Part shown: piece by piece, positions 7,970 to 16,715 of the stretch
Numbering within the stretch: position 1 is the first letter of the stretch
Layout of the letters: each line of letters starts with the position of its first letter
Assembly: GCA_963810915.1 (NCBI GenBank)
Contig: CAWEPH010000006.1
Coordinates: 1-64,000, forward strand
DNA from: JAOUEA01 sp963810915
GTDB lineage: Bacteria; Actinomycetota; UBA4738; HRBIN12
Reading direction: 5' to 3'
Length of the DNA: 64,000 nucleotides
The notes under the pieces: model-generated
Databases searched by the model: none
The model's input: the letters and a program-made list of their open reading frames with translations, nothing else
Told to the model about the DNA's origin: nothing
Program-made: the position numbers and the translations under genes

Positions 7970-8728
7970 TCAGGGCCCGCCGACGGCCGGGGCGGTCGGT
8001 GACACAGGATCGATCCTCGGCGCCGGCTCCATCGCGCGCGCCACCGCCTTCTCGCGCAGGAACTTCTTCCAGTCGCTGGACTTCACCGACAGGGTGATGT
8101 CCGTGACGATCTGGCCGACGCCGATCACGAGCAGCACCAACGCGGACCACCAGGGCGCGCCTGATGCGGGCCAGAACGCCAGTGCCACGAACGGCGCGCA
8201 TTTGGTGGCGATCGCCCCCGAGGCATGGAACCATGCGCGGCTATCCGGATCGGCGCGGAGATAGGTGGCGTAGGCGGTCTTCAAGCCCGGGCGCGGCGGC
8301 GGCGGGCCCCCCAGGAAGCAGTCCGTGAACCGGATCCCGATGGCCCCGCCCACGAGCCAGTGCGCCGGCGTGTGCACGGATACCGCCCAGATGCCTCCGG
8401 CGAGGATCAACGCCAGGCCCTGGACCCAGGGGGTGTCGGAGGCGAACGCCGCCCATACCGCCGCGCCCCCCAGGGCGATCCCGAGCAGCATCGCGAAGTT
8501 CCCGGCCCACACGGGCGCGCGGAGGCGCACGCCGGCCCGGAACGCCGCCGTGTCGATGCGCCCGATCTGGTCGGCGTGCTCCTCGACGAGGACCCGGTCG
8601 CGCTTGACGACGGCCACCAGCCGCCAGAAGCCGAGGCCCGCGAGGTCCGCGACGCCTGTGTCCACGGCGCCCTCGATCGCGTCGAGGCGCGCGGCGATGC
8701 CGTCCGATGCAGTTGCGCCAGCCTCCAC
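7970..8728 (-). CDS. Predicted membrane protein of unknown function
   Basis: 252 residues. A soluble N-terminal ~75 residues (GIAARLDAIEGAVDTGVADL) precedes about five hydrophobic segments, including FAMLLGIALGGAAVWAAFA, GLALILAGGIWAV and SALVLLVIGVGQIVTDITL. The C-terminus is charged and cytosolic-looking (SVKSSDWKKFLREKAVARA). No enzyme motif was recognised. The GTG at 8728 has GGAAGGG about nine bases upstream. It is divergent from the PASTA kinase gene, with roughly 90 bases between starts for both promoters. Confidence 0.6.
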   Translation of the reverse strand: MEAGATASDGIAARLDAIEGAVDTGVADLAGLGFWRLVAVVKRDRVLVEEHADQIGRIDTAAFRAGVRLRAPVWAGNFAMLLGIALGGAAVWAAFASDTPWVQGLALILAGGIWAVSVHTPAHWLVGGAIGIRFTDCFLGGPPPPRPGLKTAYATYLRADPDSRAWFHASGAIATKCAPFVALAFWPASGAPWWSALVLLVIGVGQIVTDITLSVKSSDWKKFLREKAVARAMEPAPRIDPVSPTAPAVGGP

Positions 8729-8749
8729 GGTTTCGGTCCCTTCCGACCG

Positions 8750-8755
8750 TAGAAT
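8750..8755 (+). promoter_or_regulatory. Candidate -10 box (TAGAAT) for the PASTA kinase gene
   Basis: TAGAAT lies in the divergent gap between the membrane-protein gene and the kinase, about 60 bases before the kinase ATG. No clear -35 box is seen. It is the best -10-like sequence on this strand in the gap. Confidence 0.35.
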
Positions 8756-8817
8756 CGCGCCCGGACGCGCTTCCGACCGAGCGCTTCCCCCAAGGGAGGA
8801 ACACCACGTCCAGGAGT

Positions 8818-10692
8818 ATGACCCACCCGGCGCCTCCGGAAGGACCCGGAGGCCATGCACTCGTCACCCTCGACGGGCGTTACCACATCGTGGAGCGCAT
8901 CGCCGCCGGGGGTATGGGCGAGGTCTTCCGCGCGCACGACGCCGTGCTCGCGCGTGAGGTCGCGATCAAGGTCCTGCACCGCTCACTCGCGGGCGACCAG
9001 TCGTTCGTCGACCGGTTCCGCCGCGAGGCGCGCGCGGCGGCGGGGTTGTCGCACCCCAACATCGTCGCCGTCTACGACTGGGGCGCCGTCGACGGCATCT
9101 ACTACATGGTGATGGAGTACGTGCGCGGACGCGCGTCCCGGGAACTCCTGAACCGCTACGGCAAGCTCGAACCGGCGCAGGCGGCCGAGGTGCTGCGCCA
9201 GACCTTGCTCGCCCTCGGCCACGCGCACCAACAGGGCCTGGTGCACCGCGACATCAAGCCCGAGAACATCTTGATCACGACCGACGGCACCGTGAAGGTC
9301 ACCGACTTCGGCCTCGCGCGCGCCTACGCCGACGGGCGCCAGACGCAGGCCGGCACCGTGACCGGCACCGTGCAGTACCTCGCCCCGGAGCAGATCCGCG
9401 GAGAGCCGGCCGACCCCCGGAGCGACCTGTACTCGCTCGGGATCGTCGCGTACGAATGCCTCACCGGGAAGCTCCCGTTCACGGGCGAGACCGCGATGTC
9501 GATCGCGTACAAGCACTTGTCCGACCGTGTGCCCAAGCCGTCGAGCATCGTTCCGGCGCTCCCGGAGGACCTCGACGGGTTCGTGGCGAGCGCCACCGAG
9601 CGCGACCGCGAGCTGCGGCCCGAGTCCGCCTCGGCGATGCGCCGCGACATCGAGGCCATCGAGCCCGAGCTGGCGCCCGCGCGCTCCCTCGCCGGTCTGG
9701 TGGACGACATGCCCGAGATCGTGGACGACGACGGGAACGCGACCGAGGCCGTGGCGGTGGCCGCGCCGACCGCCACGCAGACGATCACGCGCACCGTGCG
9801 GATGCGCCGGCGCCGCTGGCGCATGTGGCTGGGCGTGGTGCTGGGCATCCTCGCCCTGGCGGCGAGCGCCTGGGGCATCTGGACCTACGTGGTGCCGCAC
9901 AAGGCTCCGGTGCCCGACGTGACGGGCGCCACGGTGGATGCGGCTCGGTCCCAGCTGGCCGATGCGGGATTCGTGGTGACGCTCGCCGACGGCCGCTACA
10001 CGAACGACGTCCCGGCCGACCATGTGATCCGGGTCACTCCCCCACCCGGCACCGTCCTCAAGAAGGGCGACGCGGTCACGCTCGTGCCCTCCCTTGGACC
10101 GCCGCCCGTCGACGTTCCCACGATCCAAGGCAAGACGCTCGAGAAGGCGCGCACGCTCGTCGAGAAGGCCGGCCTGACGCTCGCCGTCTCGGATCGCCGC
10201 TACGACGACACCGTGCCCGCCGACGTCGTGATCAGCCAGAGCCCGGCCTCGGGCCAACTGCCGCAGGGTGAAGCCGTGCAGGTCGTCGTGAGCCAAGGCC
10301 CGCCCCCGCAGCCCGTCCCGCACGTGGTCGGCAAGACGAAGGACGTCGCCGCGGCCCGCCTCACCGACGCGGGCTTCCAGGTCTCCGTGACAGAGGCGTT
10401 CTCCTCCAGCGTGGTCCGCGGGCGCGTCATCAGCGTCTCGCCGGATCAGGGAGTGCAGGCGCCCTACGGGTCCACCGTCACGCTCACCGTGTCCAAGGGC
10501 CCCGAGACCTTCTCCGCACCGGACTTCGGCGGGCTCTCGCGCACCGCCGCACAGTCCCTGGCCGACGAGTACGGGCTCGTCCTCAGCTTCGCGACGGTCC
10601 CGGGCACGTCCGGCGGCATCGTCTACAGCCAGAGCCCGGGCGTCGGCACGGTCGTGCGCTACGGCGACACGATCACGCTCTACATGGTGTGA
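8818..10692 (+). CDS. Ser/Thr protein kinase with four PASTA domains (PknB/Stk1 type)
   Basis: A 624-residue transmembrane kinase. Kinase motifs in order are the Gly loop IAAGGMGEVFRAHD (~30), the ATP Lys in VAIKVLH, HRDIKPENI (catalytic loop), DFGLA and YLAPEQ. After an acidic linker, one membrane helix (MWLGVVLGILALAASAWGIW, ~340) leads to four extracellular PASTA repeats starting near PVPDVTG, DVPTIQG, PVPHVVG and APDFGGL. Such kinases sense muropeptides or lipid II and control cell wall growth. AGGAG is only one base from the ATG, so the start is uncertain by a few codons. The stop overlaps the nfo start as GTGA. Confidence 0.93.
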   Translation: MTHPAPPEGPGGHALVTLDGRYHIVERIAAGGMGEVFRAHDAVLAREVAIKVLHRSLAGDQSFVDRFRREARAAAGLSHPNIVAVYDWGAVDGIYYMVMEYVRGRASRELLNRYGKLEPAQAAEVLRQTLLALGHAHQQGLVHRDIKPENILITTDGTVKVTDFGLARAYADGRQTQAGTVTGTVQYLAPEQIRGEPADPRSDLYSLGIVAYECLTGKLPFTGETAMSIAYKHLSDRVPKPSSIVPALPEDLDGFVASATERDRELRPESASAMRRDIEAIEPELAPARSLAGLVDDMPEIVDDDGNATEAVAVAAPTATQTITRTVRMRRRRWRMWLGVVLGILALAASAWGIWTYVVPHKAPVPDVTGATVDAARSQLADAGFVVTLADGRYTNDVPADHVIRVTPPPGTVLKKGDAVTLVPSLGPPPVDVPTIQGKTLEKARTLVEKAGLTLAVSDRRYDDTVPADVVISQSPASGQLPQGEAVQVVVSQGPPPQPVPHVVGKTKDVAAARLTDAGFQVSVTEAFSSSVVRGRVISVSPDQGVQAPYGSTVTLTVSKGPETFSAPDFGGLSRTAAQSLADEYGLVLSFATVPGTSGGIVYSQSPGVGTVVRYGDTITLYMV

Positions 10693-11528
10693 AGTTCGGG
10701 GCGCACGTCCGCAGGGGGTCCGAGGCCACCCGCGGGGTGGTCGCGGAGTGCCACGCACGGGGGGCCGATTGCGCGCAGATCTTCGTCTCGAACCCGCGTT
10801 CCTGGGCCGGGCCCACGATCGGCGAGGAGGCGGCCTCGGCGTTCCGCGAGGCCTGGCGCGCCTCGGGGCTGGGACCGCTCGCCGCCCACGCGCCCTACGT
10901 CGTGAACATCGCTTCGCCCGATGCCGCGTTCCGCGAACGCTCCCGGCAGGTCGCCTCCGCCAGCGTGCGCGCATGCGACGCGATGGGCGTCGATCTCCTC
11001 GTCCTGCACAGCGGTTCGGGCGGCCCGGGGGTCGACCCCGCAGAGGCGCGGTCGCGCGCCGCGGCGTCGCTCCGCGCCACCCAGGACGACGCCGAGGGAG
11101 CCCGGGTGTTGGTCGAGCTGATGGCGGGGACCGTCGGCGCCGTCGCGTCCACCATCGACGAAGCAGCCGCGCTCCTCGAGGAGACGGACCGCGCGCGCGT
11201 GGGGCTCTGTCTCGACACGTGCCATCTGTTCGCGGCCGGCTACGGCCTCGACACGCCCGAGGGCGTGGCCGAACTCTTCACGGAACTCGAGACGCACGCG
11301 CTCCTCGGGCGGGTCGGGCTCGTCCACGCGAACGATTCGAAGTTCGGACGCGGCGAGCGACGCGACCGCCACGAGAACATCGGCGACGGCGCGATCGGCA
11401 TCGAGGGCTGGCGCGTCCTCGTGACGAGGCCCGAGGCCGCCGGGTGGAGCTTCGTGCTCGAGACCCCCGGCGACGCGGCGCGCCACGCCGCGGACATCGC
11501 GGCGCTGCGGTCGCTGGCCGCCGGCTAG
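10689..11528 (+). CDS. nfo: Deoxyribonuclease IV (AP endonuclease, zinc-dependent)
   Basis: A 279-residue TIM-barrel AP endonuclease for base excision repair. The metal ligands of the family are visible: HAPYVVN, LLVLHSGS, VELMAG (Glu), CLDTCHLFAAGY, LVHANDSK, DRHENIGDG and LETP. VELMAG replaces the usual LE-x-TAG. The start is GTG, within a GTGA overlap with the kinase stop, which couples translation of two genes with unrelated roles. It meets the convergent sulfite-oxidase-like gene with a shared CTAG at the two stops. Confidence 0.92.
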   Translation: MKFGAHVRRGSEATRGVVAECHARGADCAQIFVSNPRSWAGPTIGEEAASAFREAWRASGLGPLAAHAPYVVNIASPDAAFRERSRQVASASVRACDAMGVDLLVLHSGSGGPGVDPAEARSRAAASLRATQDDAEGARVLVELMAGTVGAVASTIDEAAALLEETDRARVGLCLDTCHLFAAGYGLDTPEGVAELFTELETHALLGRVGLVHANDSKFGRGERRDRHENIGDGAIGIEGWRVLVTRPEAAGWSFVLETPGDAARHAADIAALRSLAAG

Positions 11529-12148
11529 GGCTCCAGCTCCGCGCCGGGACCCTCCTGGTGCGCGTACCGCTCCTCGGCGAAGGGCTCGGCGTGGATGTGG
11601 TAGCCGCGCACCTCCCAGAAACCGCGTCGGTTCTTGGCGCTGAACTCGAGGCCGGTCAGCCATTTCGCGCTCTTCCATGCGTAGCGCTTGGGCACGACCA
11701 ATCGCAACGGCCAGCCGTGCTCGGGCGTGAGGTCTTCGCCGTGGTTGCGCCACGCGAGGAGCACGTCGTCCTCGGCCATGGCCTGGAGCGAGAGGTCGGA
11801 GGTGTAACCGTACGCGCAGTGCGCGATCACCCACTTGGCCTCCGACGTTGGGCCCGCCTTCTCCATGATCGTGCGGAACGAAACGCCCTCCCACGTGTTG
11901 TCGAGGGTGGTCCAGCCCGTCACGCAATGCATATCGGCGTCCATCGTGACGTTCGGCAGGGCGCGGAGCTCCTCGTAGCTGAGGGTGAACGGATGCTCGA
12001 CGAGTCCCGAGACCTCGAGGTCCCAGTCGCTCCCGTCGAACGTGGGGATCGGCCCGTAGTGCAACACGGGCCAGGACTTCACCAGGCGCTGGCCGGGCGG
12101 CACCCGCGCCGCGATCTCCGGCGGATAGTTCTTCGTGAACAGGCCCAT
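11525..12148 (-). CDS. Sulfite-oxidase-family molybdopterin oxidoreductase, cytosolic
   Basis: A 207-residue protein made up of the SUOX/YedY molybdopterin-binding domain alone. The molybdenum-ligand cysteine is in MHCVTGW (residue ~80), preceded by WDLEVSGLVEHPFTLSYEEL and followed by EHGWPLRLVVP and the conserved WKSAKWL. There is no twin-arginine signal, haem domain or dimerisation domain, so it acts in the cytosol on an unknown substrate. AAGGAGGA stands four bases before the ATG, the best ribosome site in this part. MobA further on would supply its cofactor. Confidence 0.87.
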   Translation of the reverse strand: MGLFTKNYPPEIAARVPPGQRLVKSWPVLHYGPIPTFDGSDWDLEVSGLVEHPFTLSYEELRALPNVTMDADMHCVTGWTTLDNTWEGVSFRTIMEKAGPTSEAKWVIAHCAYGYTSDLSLQAMAEDDVLLAWRNHGEDLTPEHGWPLRLVVPKRYAWKSAKWLTGLEFSAKNRRGFWEVRGYHIHAEPFAEERYAHQEGPGAELEP

Positions 12149-12189
12149 CGATCCTCCTTCGCGTCGTGCGCTGCCTCAGGACCGCGCGA

Positions 12190-13230
12190 TCATGTGAGCG
12201 ATCGCCACGCGTCCAACGCGAACGCGACGCCGTCGTCGTCCACGTCGACGTGGGTCACCAATCGGACCTTCCCGCCCGAGTGGGTGGCGCCCACGCCGAG
12301 GGCCTTCAATCGCTCGAGGGTCTCGAGCATCGCCAGCCCCACCGCCTCCGTGTCCACGAAGACCATGTTCGTTTCAACCTGGGCGAGATCCACGGAACCC
12401 GGGAACGCCTCCTCCACGCCCTCGGCGAGCCGGCGGGCGCGTGCGTGATCCTCGTGCAGGCGGAGCGGCCCCTCCTCCAGGGCCACGATGCCGGCGGCGG
12501 CGACGATGCCGGCCTGGCGCCAGGCACCGCCGAAGAGGATCTGGAGCCGGCGGGCCTCCGGCATCAGGGCGACGGGGCCACAGAGCAGCGAGCCCACCGG
12601 CGCGCCCAGGCCCTTCGAGACGCAGAACATCAGCGTATCGGCCTCGCGCGCCCAGGCCGACGCCTCGACGCCGGCCGCGGCGGCGGCGTTGAACATGCGC
12701 GCCCCGTCGAGGTGAACCCGCACGCCCGCGTCCAGGGCCACGGCCCGGACCTCACGCATCACCTCGATCGGCATCACGCGTCCTCCGGCGGCGCCCGCCG
12801 TGTTCTCGACGGCCAGCAGGTCCACCATCTCGACGTCGTAGTAGGTGTCGGGCTCGAGCAGCCTCCGGACCTGGCCGGCGTCGACCCACCCACGCGGACC
12901 CGGGTCGATCGTGCGGAACGCGATCCCCGAGAGCGCCGCAGAGGTCATCACCTCGGTCGTCGCGACGTGCGCGGCCGCCGGGCTGGCCACGAGGTGCCCG
13001 CTCCCGGCGACGTGCAGGCGCAGCGCGATCTGGTTCGCCATCGTGCCCGTCGGCAGGAACACCGCCGCGGCCTTCCCCGTCACCTCGGCGGCCAGCTCCT
13101 GGAGCCGGTTCACGGTGGGATCGTCGCCGTACCAGGCGTCGCCCACCTCCGCCTCGGCCATCGCCTTGCGCATGGCGTCGGAAGGGGTGGTGACCGTGTC
13201 GGAGCGCAGGTCCACGCGGAAGCCAGCCAT
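12190..13230 (-). CDS. ltaE: Low-specificity L-threonine aldolase
   Basis: A 346-residue PLP enzyme of the beta-eliminating lyase/threonine aldolase family, which splits threonine (and allo-threonine) to glycine and acetaldehyde. Signatures are VDLRSDTVTTPS, the active-site His in PAAAHVATTE, VHLDGARMFNAA (PLP-binding Asp) and CVSKGLGAPVGS (PLP lysine near residue 199). A TAGACT box (13238-13243) seven bases upstream of the ATG indicates a leaderless transcript. Glycine made here could feed the one-carbon pool, a link drawn from pathway knowledge. Confidence 0.9.
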   Translation of the reverse strand: MAGFRVDLRSDTVTTPSDAMRKAMAEAEVGDAWYGDDPTVNRLQELAAEVTGKAAAVFLPTGTMANQIALRLHVAGSGHLVASPAAAHVATTEVMTSAALSGIAFRTIDPGPRGWVDAGQVRRLLEPDTYYDVEMVDLLAVENTAGAAGGRVMPIEVMREVRAVALDAGVRVHLDGARMFNAAAAAGVEASAWAREADTLMFCVSKGLGAPVGSLLCGPVALMPEARRLQILFGGAWRQAGIVAAAGIVALEEGPLRLHEDHARARRLAEGVEEAFPGSVDLAQVETNMVFVDTEAVGLAMLETLERLKALGVGATHSGGKVRLVTHVDVDDDGVAFALDAWRSLT

Positions 13231-13237
13231 GCGCAGA

Positions 13238-13243
13238 AGTCTA
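13238..13243 (-). promoter_or_regulatory. -10 box (TAGACT) for leaderless threonine aldolase mRNA
   Basis: TAGACT on the minus strand is followed by seven bases and the ATG at 13230. This spacing puts the transcript start at or next to the ATG, a common arrangement in actinobacteria. Confidence 0.6.
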
Positions 13244-13298
13244 GTCGGGTGCCCGCGAACGACCAGCGGCCGCGCTGGGACACGGGAGCGAACGGCGA

Positions 13299-14447
13299 CT
13301 AATAGAGGAACATCGGTTTGCCGTCGACGTGGCGGATCTTCGGGCGATACTCGGCGATGTCGTAAAGCGCGTCCACGTCGACGCGCTTCACGCCCTGGCC
13401 CAGCACCGTGAGCGGCACGTTCACGTAGTTGCCGTTGCGCAGGGCGACCAGCCGGCCCGAGGTCCCCTCGATCGCGAGGTCCGCCGCCATCACCGCGTAG
13501 TTGATCGCCACCATGAGATCGAGCGCGTCCGGACTCCCCGAACGCATCAGGTAGCCCAGCTGCTGATAGATCATGTCCGAGCCGGTGAGCTCCTTCAGCA
13601 GCTCGCTGGTGAGCTGACCGACCCCGCCGAGCTTCTGGTGCCCGTAAGCGTCCGCCTCGCCGCCCTGGACCATCTCCCCCCCGTGCAACACGGCGCCCTC
13701 GGAGATCGTGAGCATGGCGTAGTTGCTGGGGTTGGAGCGCTTGTCCTGCATCAGCAGCCCCGCGAGCCTCTCGATCTCGAACGGCACCTCGGAGATGATC
13801 GCCCGGTCGACGCCGGCGAGGTACGCGGAGACGAGCGAGGTTTCACCGCTGTAGCGCCCGAACACCTCGACCACCGCGAGGCGCTCGTGCGACCCGGCGC
13901 TCGTGCGCAGCTGGTGCACGAAGTTCACTGTGCGCGTCACCGCCGTCGAGAAGCCGATGCAGTAGTCGGTGCCGTGGACGTCGTTGTCCATCGTCTTGGG
14001 GATGGCGATCACCGGCACCCCCTCCTGGTGCATGCGCAGGGCGAACGAGAGGGTGTCGTCGCCCCCGATCGGGATCAGGGCGTCGATCCCCAGATGTTCC
14101 ACCACCCGCACGGCGTGGGCCGTGTGGTCCCGCGGGCCGTCGTCCGTGCGGCCTTCCATCAGGAATTCGGGTTCGTCGGCCGGCTTCACCTTCGCGGGAT
14201 TCGTGCGCGAGGTGTGCAGGAAGGTGCCGCCCGTCCGGTCGATCGTGCGCACCACGCCGGGGCGCAGGTCGATCGTGTTCTCCGCGATCGTGGGCGGGTC
14301 GTCGGGGTTGACGGCCAGCAGTCCCCTCCAGCCGCGGCGCAGGCCGACCACGTGGTGGCCCTCGGACGCCGCCCTGGTGACGACCGCCTTGATCGATGCG
14401 TTCAGGCCGGGGACGTCGCCCCCGCCGGTCAGGATGCCGAGTCGCAT
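13299..14447 (-). CDS. pfp: Phosphofructokinase, PPi-dependent type
   Basis: A 382-residue phosphofructokinase. The phosphate-donor site reads GGDDT, with Asp in place of the Gly of ATP enzymes (E. coli Gly104), and IPKTMDND has Lys in place of Gly124. Both changes are hallmarks of pyrophosphate use. The N-terminal LTGGGDVPGLNA is standard. The reaction with PPi is reversible and spares ATP. TAGGCT six bases before the ATG suggests a leaderless mRNA. It lies head-to-tail behind a second, ATP-type paralogue. Confidence 0.88.
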   Translation of the reverse strand: MRLGILTGGGDVPGLNASIKAVVTRAASEGHHVVGLRRGWRGLLAVNPDDPPTIAENTIDLRPGVVRTIDRTGGTFLHTSRTNPAKVKPADEPEFLMEGRTDDGPRDHTAHAVRVVEHLGIDALIPIGGDDTLSFALRMHQEGVPVIAIPKTMDNDVHGTDYCIGFSTAVTRTVNFVHQLRTSAGSHERLAVVEVFGRYSGETSLVSAYLAGVDRAIISEVPFEIERLAGLLMQDKRSNPSNYAMLTISEGAVLHGGEMVQGGEADAYGHQKLGGVGQLTSELLKELTGSDMIYQQLGYLMRSGSPDALDLMVAINYAVMAADLAIEGTSGRLVALRNGNYVNVPLTVLGQGVKRVDVDALYDIAEYRPKIRHVDGKPMFLY

Positions 14448-14453
14448 GCGCGC

Positions 14454-14459
14454 AGCCTA
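14454..14459 (-). promoter_or_regulatory. -10 box (TAGGCT) for leaderless pfp mRNA
   Basis: TAGGCT on the minus strand lies six bases before the ATG at 14447, between the two phosphofructokinase genes, so the downstream gene may be transcribed on its own. Confidence 0.55.
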
Positions 14460-14478
14460 CGACGCCGCGCGCCGCGGC

Positions 14479-15501
14479 TCACCCACCCAGGACCTGGGGA
14501 ACGCGCCAGCGCTCCGGCGGGACCGTCCTGGGACCCGACGCCACCTCGGCGATAGGCGTCGCGACCACCTCGTCCCCGCGCAGGCCGACCAGCGCGCCCC
14601 ACCCGCCGGCGAGGGCGCGGTCCACGGCGGCCTCCCCCAGCCGCATCGCGAGCACGCGGTCGTAGGCGACCGGCGATCCGCCGCGCTGCACGTGCCCGAG
14701 CACGGTGATGCGTGTCTCGAACCCCGTGCGCGCGCCGAGCTCCGCGGCCACCAGGCTCCCGATCCCGCCGAGCCGCGGCCAGCCGTTCGCATCGAGGGGG
14801 TACTCGGGCACCTCCATCGTCCCGGGCGCCGGCATCGCACCTTCGGAGACCACCGCGATCGAGTAGGGCCGGCGCTCCAGATGGACCTGCTGCACGCGGC
14901 GCGCGACGAGGTCCATGTCGAACGGATGCTCTGGGATCAAGATCACGTCGGCGTTGCCGGCGAGGCCGGCGGTGAGCCCGATCCAGCCGGCGCTGCGGCC
15001 CATCACCTCGCATACCATCACTCGGTGATGGCTCTCCGCGGTGCTGTCGAGCCGATCCACCAACTCGGTGGCGATCTGCGCTGCCGTCTGGAAGCCGATG
15101 CTGTGATCGGTCCCCGCGATGTCGTTGTCGATCGTCTTCGGGACGCCGATCGCGGGCACGTCGGGCATCGCCGCGCAGGCCCCCATCGTCCCCTCGCCGC
15201 CGATCACGATGAACCCGTCGAGGCGGTGCACGTCGAACGCAGCGCGCACCCGGTCGATCCCGTCGGGAAGCCGGAACGGTTGGAGCCCTCCGGTGCCGAG
15301 GATCGTGCCCCCGCGTGGGAGGATCCCGCGCACGTCCTCGCGCGTGAGCTCCTGGGCGTGGCCCTCCACCACCCCCCGCCAGCCGTCGCGGAACCCGAGG
15401 ACGGTCGAACCGCCTCTGGCGTCGGCGTGACGGACGATGGCGCGGATGGCGGCGTTCAGACCGGGGCAGTCCCCGCCACCGGTCAGTAGGCCGAGGCGCA
15501 C
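14479..15501 (-). CDS. pfkA: 6-phosphofructokinase, ATP-type motif
   Basis: A 340-residue phosphofructokinase beginning LTGGGDCPGLNAAIR. The donor site is GGEGT (Gly, as in ATP enzymes), while PKTIDNDIAGTD keeps the Lys. This mixed pattern is seen in actinobacterial group III ATP-phosphofructokinases. The fructose-6-phosphate site EVMGRSAGW and GHVQRGGSPVAYDR are present. The GTG start has GAGG eight bases upstream, and a TAAGGT box lies at 15538-15543. It is followed after 31 bases by the PPi-type paralogue. Confidence 0.9.
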   Translation of the reverse strand: MRLGLLTGGGDCPGLNAAIRAIVRHADARGGSTVLGFRDGWRGVVEGHAQELTREDVRGILPRGGTILGTGGLQPFRLPDGIDRVRAAFDVHRLDGFIVIGGEGTMGACAAMPDVPAIGVPKTIDNDIAGTDHSIGFQTAAQIATELVDRLDSTAESHHRVMVCEVMGRSAGWIGLTAGLAGNADVILIPEHPFDMDLVARRVQQVHLERRPYSIAVVSEGAMPAPGTMEVPEYPLDANGWPRLGGIGSLVAAELGARTGFETRITVLGHVQRGGSPVAYDRVLAMRLGEAAVDRALAGGWGALVGLRGDEVVATPIAEVASGPRTVPPERWRVPQVLGG

Positions 15502-15537
15502 GGTGCGATCCTCGCGGTCGTGGGCATCATGCGCCGA

Positions 15538-15543
15538 ACCTTA
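15538..15543 (-). promoter_or_regulatory. Candidate -10 box (TAAGGT) for pfkA
   Basis: TAAGGT on the minus strand lies about 37 bases before the GTG of the ATP-type phosphofructokinase, in the 88-base divergent gap shared with the small membrane protein at 15590. Confidence 0.4.
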
Positions 15544-15576
15544 CCCAGCACGCCCGGTGACGGCATCCCGCTTAGG

Positions 15577-15582
15577 TAGGAT
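15577..15582 (+). promoter_or_regulatory. -10 box (TAGGAT) for the small membrane protein
   Basis: TAGGAT is followed by seven bases and an ATG at 15590, matching the leaderless pattern. It supports 15590 rather than 15581 as the start. Confidence 0.45.
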
Positions 15583-15589
15583 GGAGCCG

Positions 15590-15751
15590 ATGGCGATCGT
15601 GGCGGGCCTCGTGCCGCATCTCAGCGGGTTCCTGCAGTGGTTCTTCGTCCTGCTGCTGGTCGGGTTGGTAGGGCTCGTCGGGTTGTTCTTCCTCTACGTG
15701 GCGGTGCAGCTGATCCGCAACCCGGGCCGGGGCGCGCCCCCGCGCCGTTAG
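15590..15751 (+). CDS. Small single-span membrane protein
   Basis: 53 residues with one long hydrophobic segment (FLQWFFVLLLVGLVGLVGLF), ending in the basic tail IRNPGRGAPPRR. Function is unknown. An in-frame ATG at 15581 is possible, but TAGGAT seven bases ahead of 15590 favours the shorter form. The stop overlaps the stop of convergent arcC. It resembles many small actinobacterial membrane proteins without a family name. Confidence 0.5.
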   Translation: MAIVAGLVPHLSGFLQWFFVLLLVGLVGLVGLFFLYVAVQLIRNPGRGAPPRR

Positions 15752-16686
15752 TCCCGGACGATCTCCGTTCCGGCCTCCCCGCGCAGGGCGGCGGACGCGT
15801 CCTCCAGGTCCGCGATCACCGCTCGCGTGCCGCCCGCCTTCACGAACCCCATCGCAGCCTCGACCTTCGGACCCATGGAGCCCGCCCCGAACTCGCCCTT
15901 CTTCAGCAAGACCGCGGCCTCCTTCACGGTCATGCGATCGATGTCCTCGGGCATGAAGGAGCCGTACCCCCGTTGCACCTTCTTCACATCGGTGAGCACC
16001 AACAGCGTGGACGCGCGCACCTCGTGCGCGAGGATCGCGGCCGCGAGATCCTTGTCCACCACACCCTCCTTCCCGATGAGGCGGGGACCCTCCTCGATCA
16101 CCGGGATCCCACCGCCCCCGCTCGCGATCACGATCACACCGTCGGCGACGAGCTGCTCGACGATCGGCGTCTCCACGATCGAGTACGGCTTGGGCGAGGG
16201 CACCACGCGCCGCCACCCGCCGTGAGGGTCGGCCTTCATCGTGTAGCCCCGCTCCGCCTCGAGGCGGCGCGCCTCGTCCTCCTCGTAGTACTGGCCGACG
16301 AACTTTGTCGGGTTCGCGAAGGCCGCGTCGTCCGGGCGGACACGGGTGAGCGTGAGCACGGTCGCCACCGGCCGCTCCATCTGCCGCTCGAAGAAGACGT
16401 CGCCGATCGTGACCTGGAGCAGGTAGCCGATCTGCCCCTGGCTCTCGGCGCCGCAGACGTCGAGGGGCATCGGGTGGACGATGCCGGCCGCCGCTTCCTG
16501 CTGCAGGAGGATCCGACCCACCTGCGGACCGTTGCCGTGGGTGAGCACGACCTCCCAGCCGTCGGCGGCGATATCGGCTACGCGCTCGGCCGCGGTGCGC
16601 GCGGCGCGATACATCTCCTCGAAGGTGTCCTCGGCGCCGCGGCGGAGCAGCGCGTTGCCGCCCAGGGCGATCACGACACGCTCCAC
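15748..16686 (-). CDS. arcC: Carbamate kinase
   Basis: A 312-residue amino-acid-kinase-family enzyme that interconverts carbamoyl phosphate plus ADP and carbamate plus ATP. Signatures are VVIALGGNALLRRG at the N-terminus, VLTHGNGPQVGRILLQ, ASGGGGIPV and VDKDLAAAILAHEV, and LVLTDVKKV near the C-terminus. Length is standard (~310). No arginine deiminase or ornithine carbamoyltransferase is nearby. Instead the gene starts 30 bases after a cyclic-2,3-diphosphoglycerate-synthetase-like GTPase. The GTG has GAGGAG eight bases upstream. Confidence 0.93.
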   Translation of the reverse strand: MERVVIALGGNALLRRGAEDTFEEMYRAARTAAERVADIAADGWEVVLTHGNGPQVGRILLQQEAAAGIVHPMPLDVCGAESQGQIGYLLQVTIGDVFFERQMERPVATVLTLTRVRPDDAAFANPTKFVGQYYEEDEARRLEAERGYTMKADPHGGWRRVVPSPKPYSIVETPIVEQLVADGVIVIASGGGGIPVIEEGPRLIGKEGVVDKDLAAAILAHEVRASTLLVLTDVKKVQRGYGSFMPEDIDRMTVKEAAVLLKKGEFGAGSMGPKVEAAMGFVKAGGTRAVIADLEDASAALRGEAGTEIVRD

Positions 16687-16715
16687 CGGCGCGGCTCCTC
16701 GTCCTCGGACTGGGC

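Noticed and set aside
8983..10974. A 663-codon minus-strand frame opposite the PASTA kinase
   Set aside because: Antisense shadow; the plus strand carries clear kinase and PASTA motifs.
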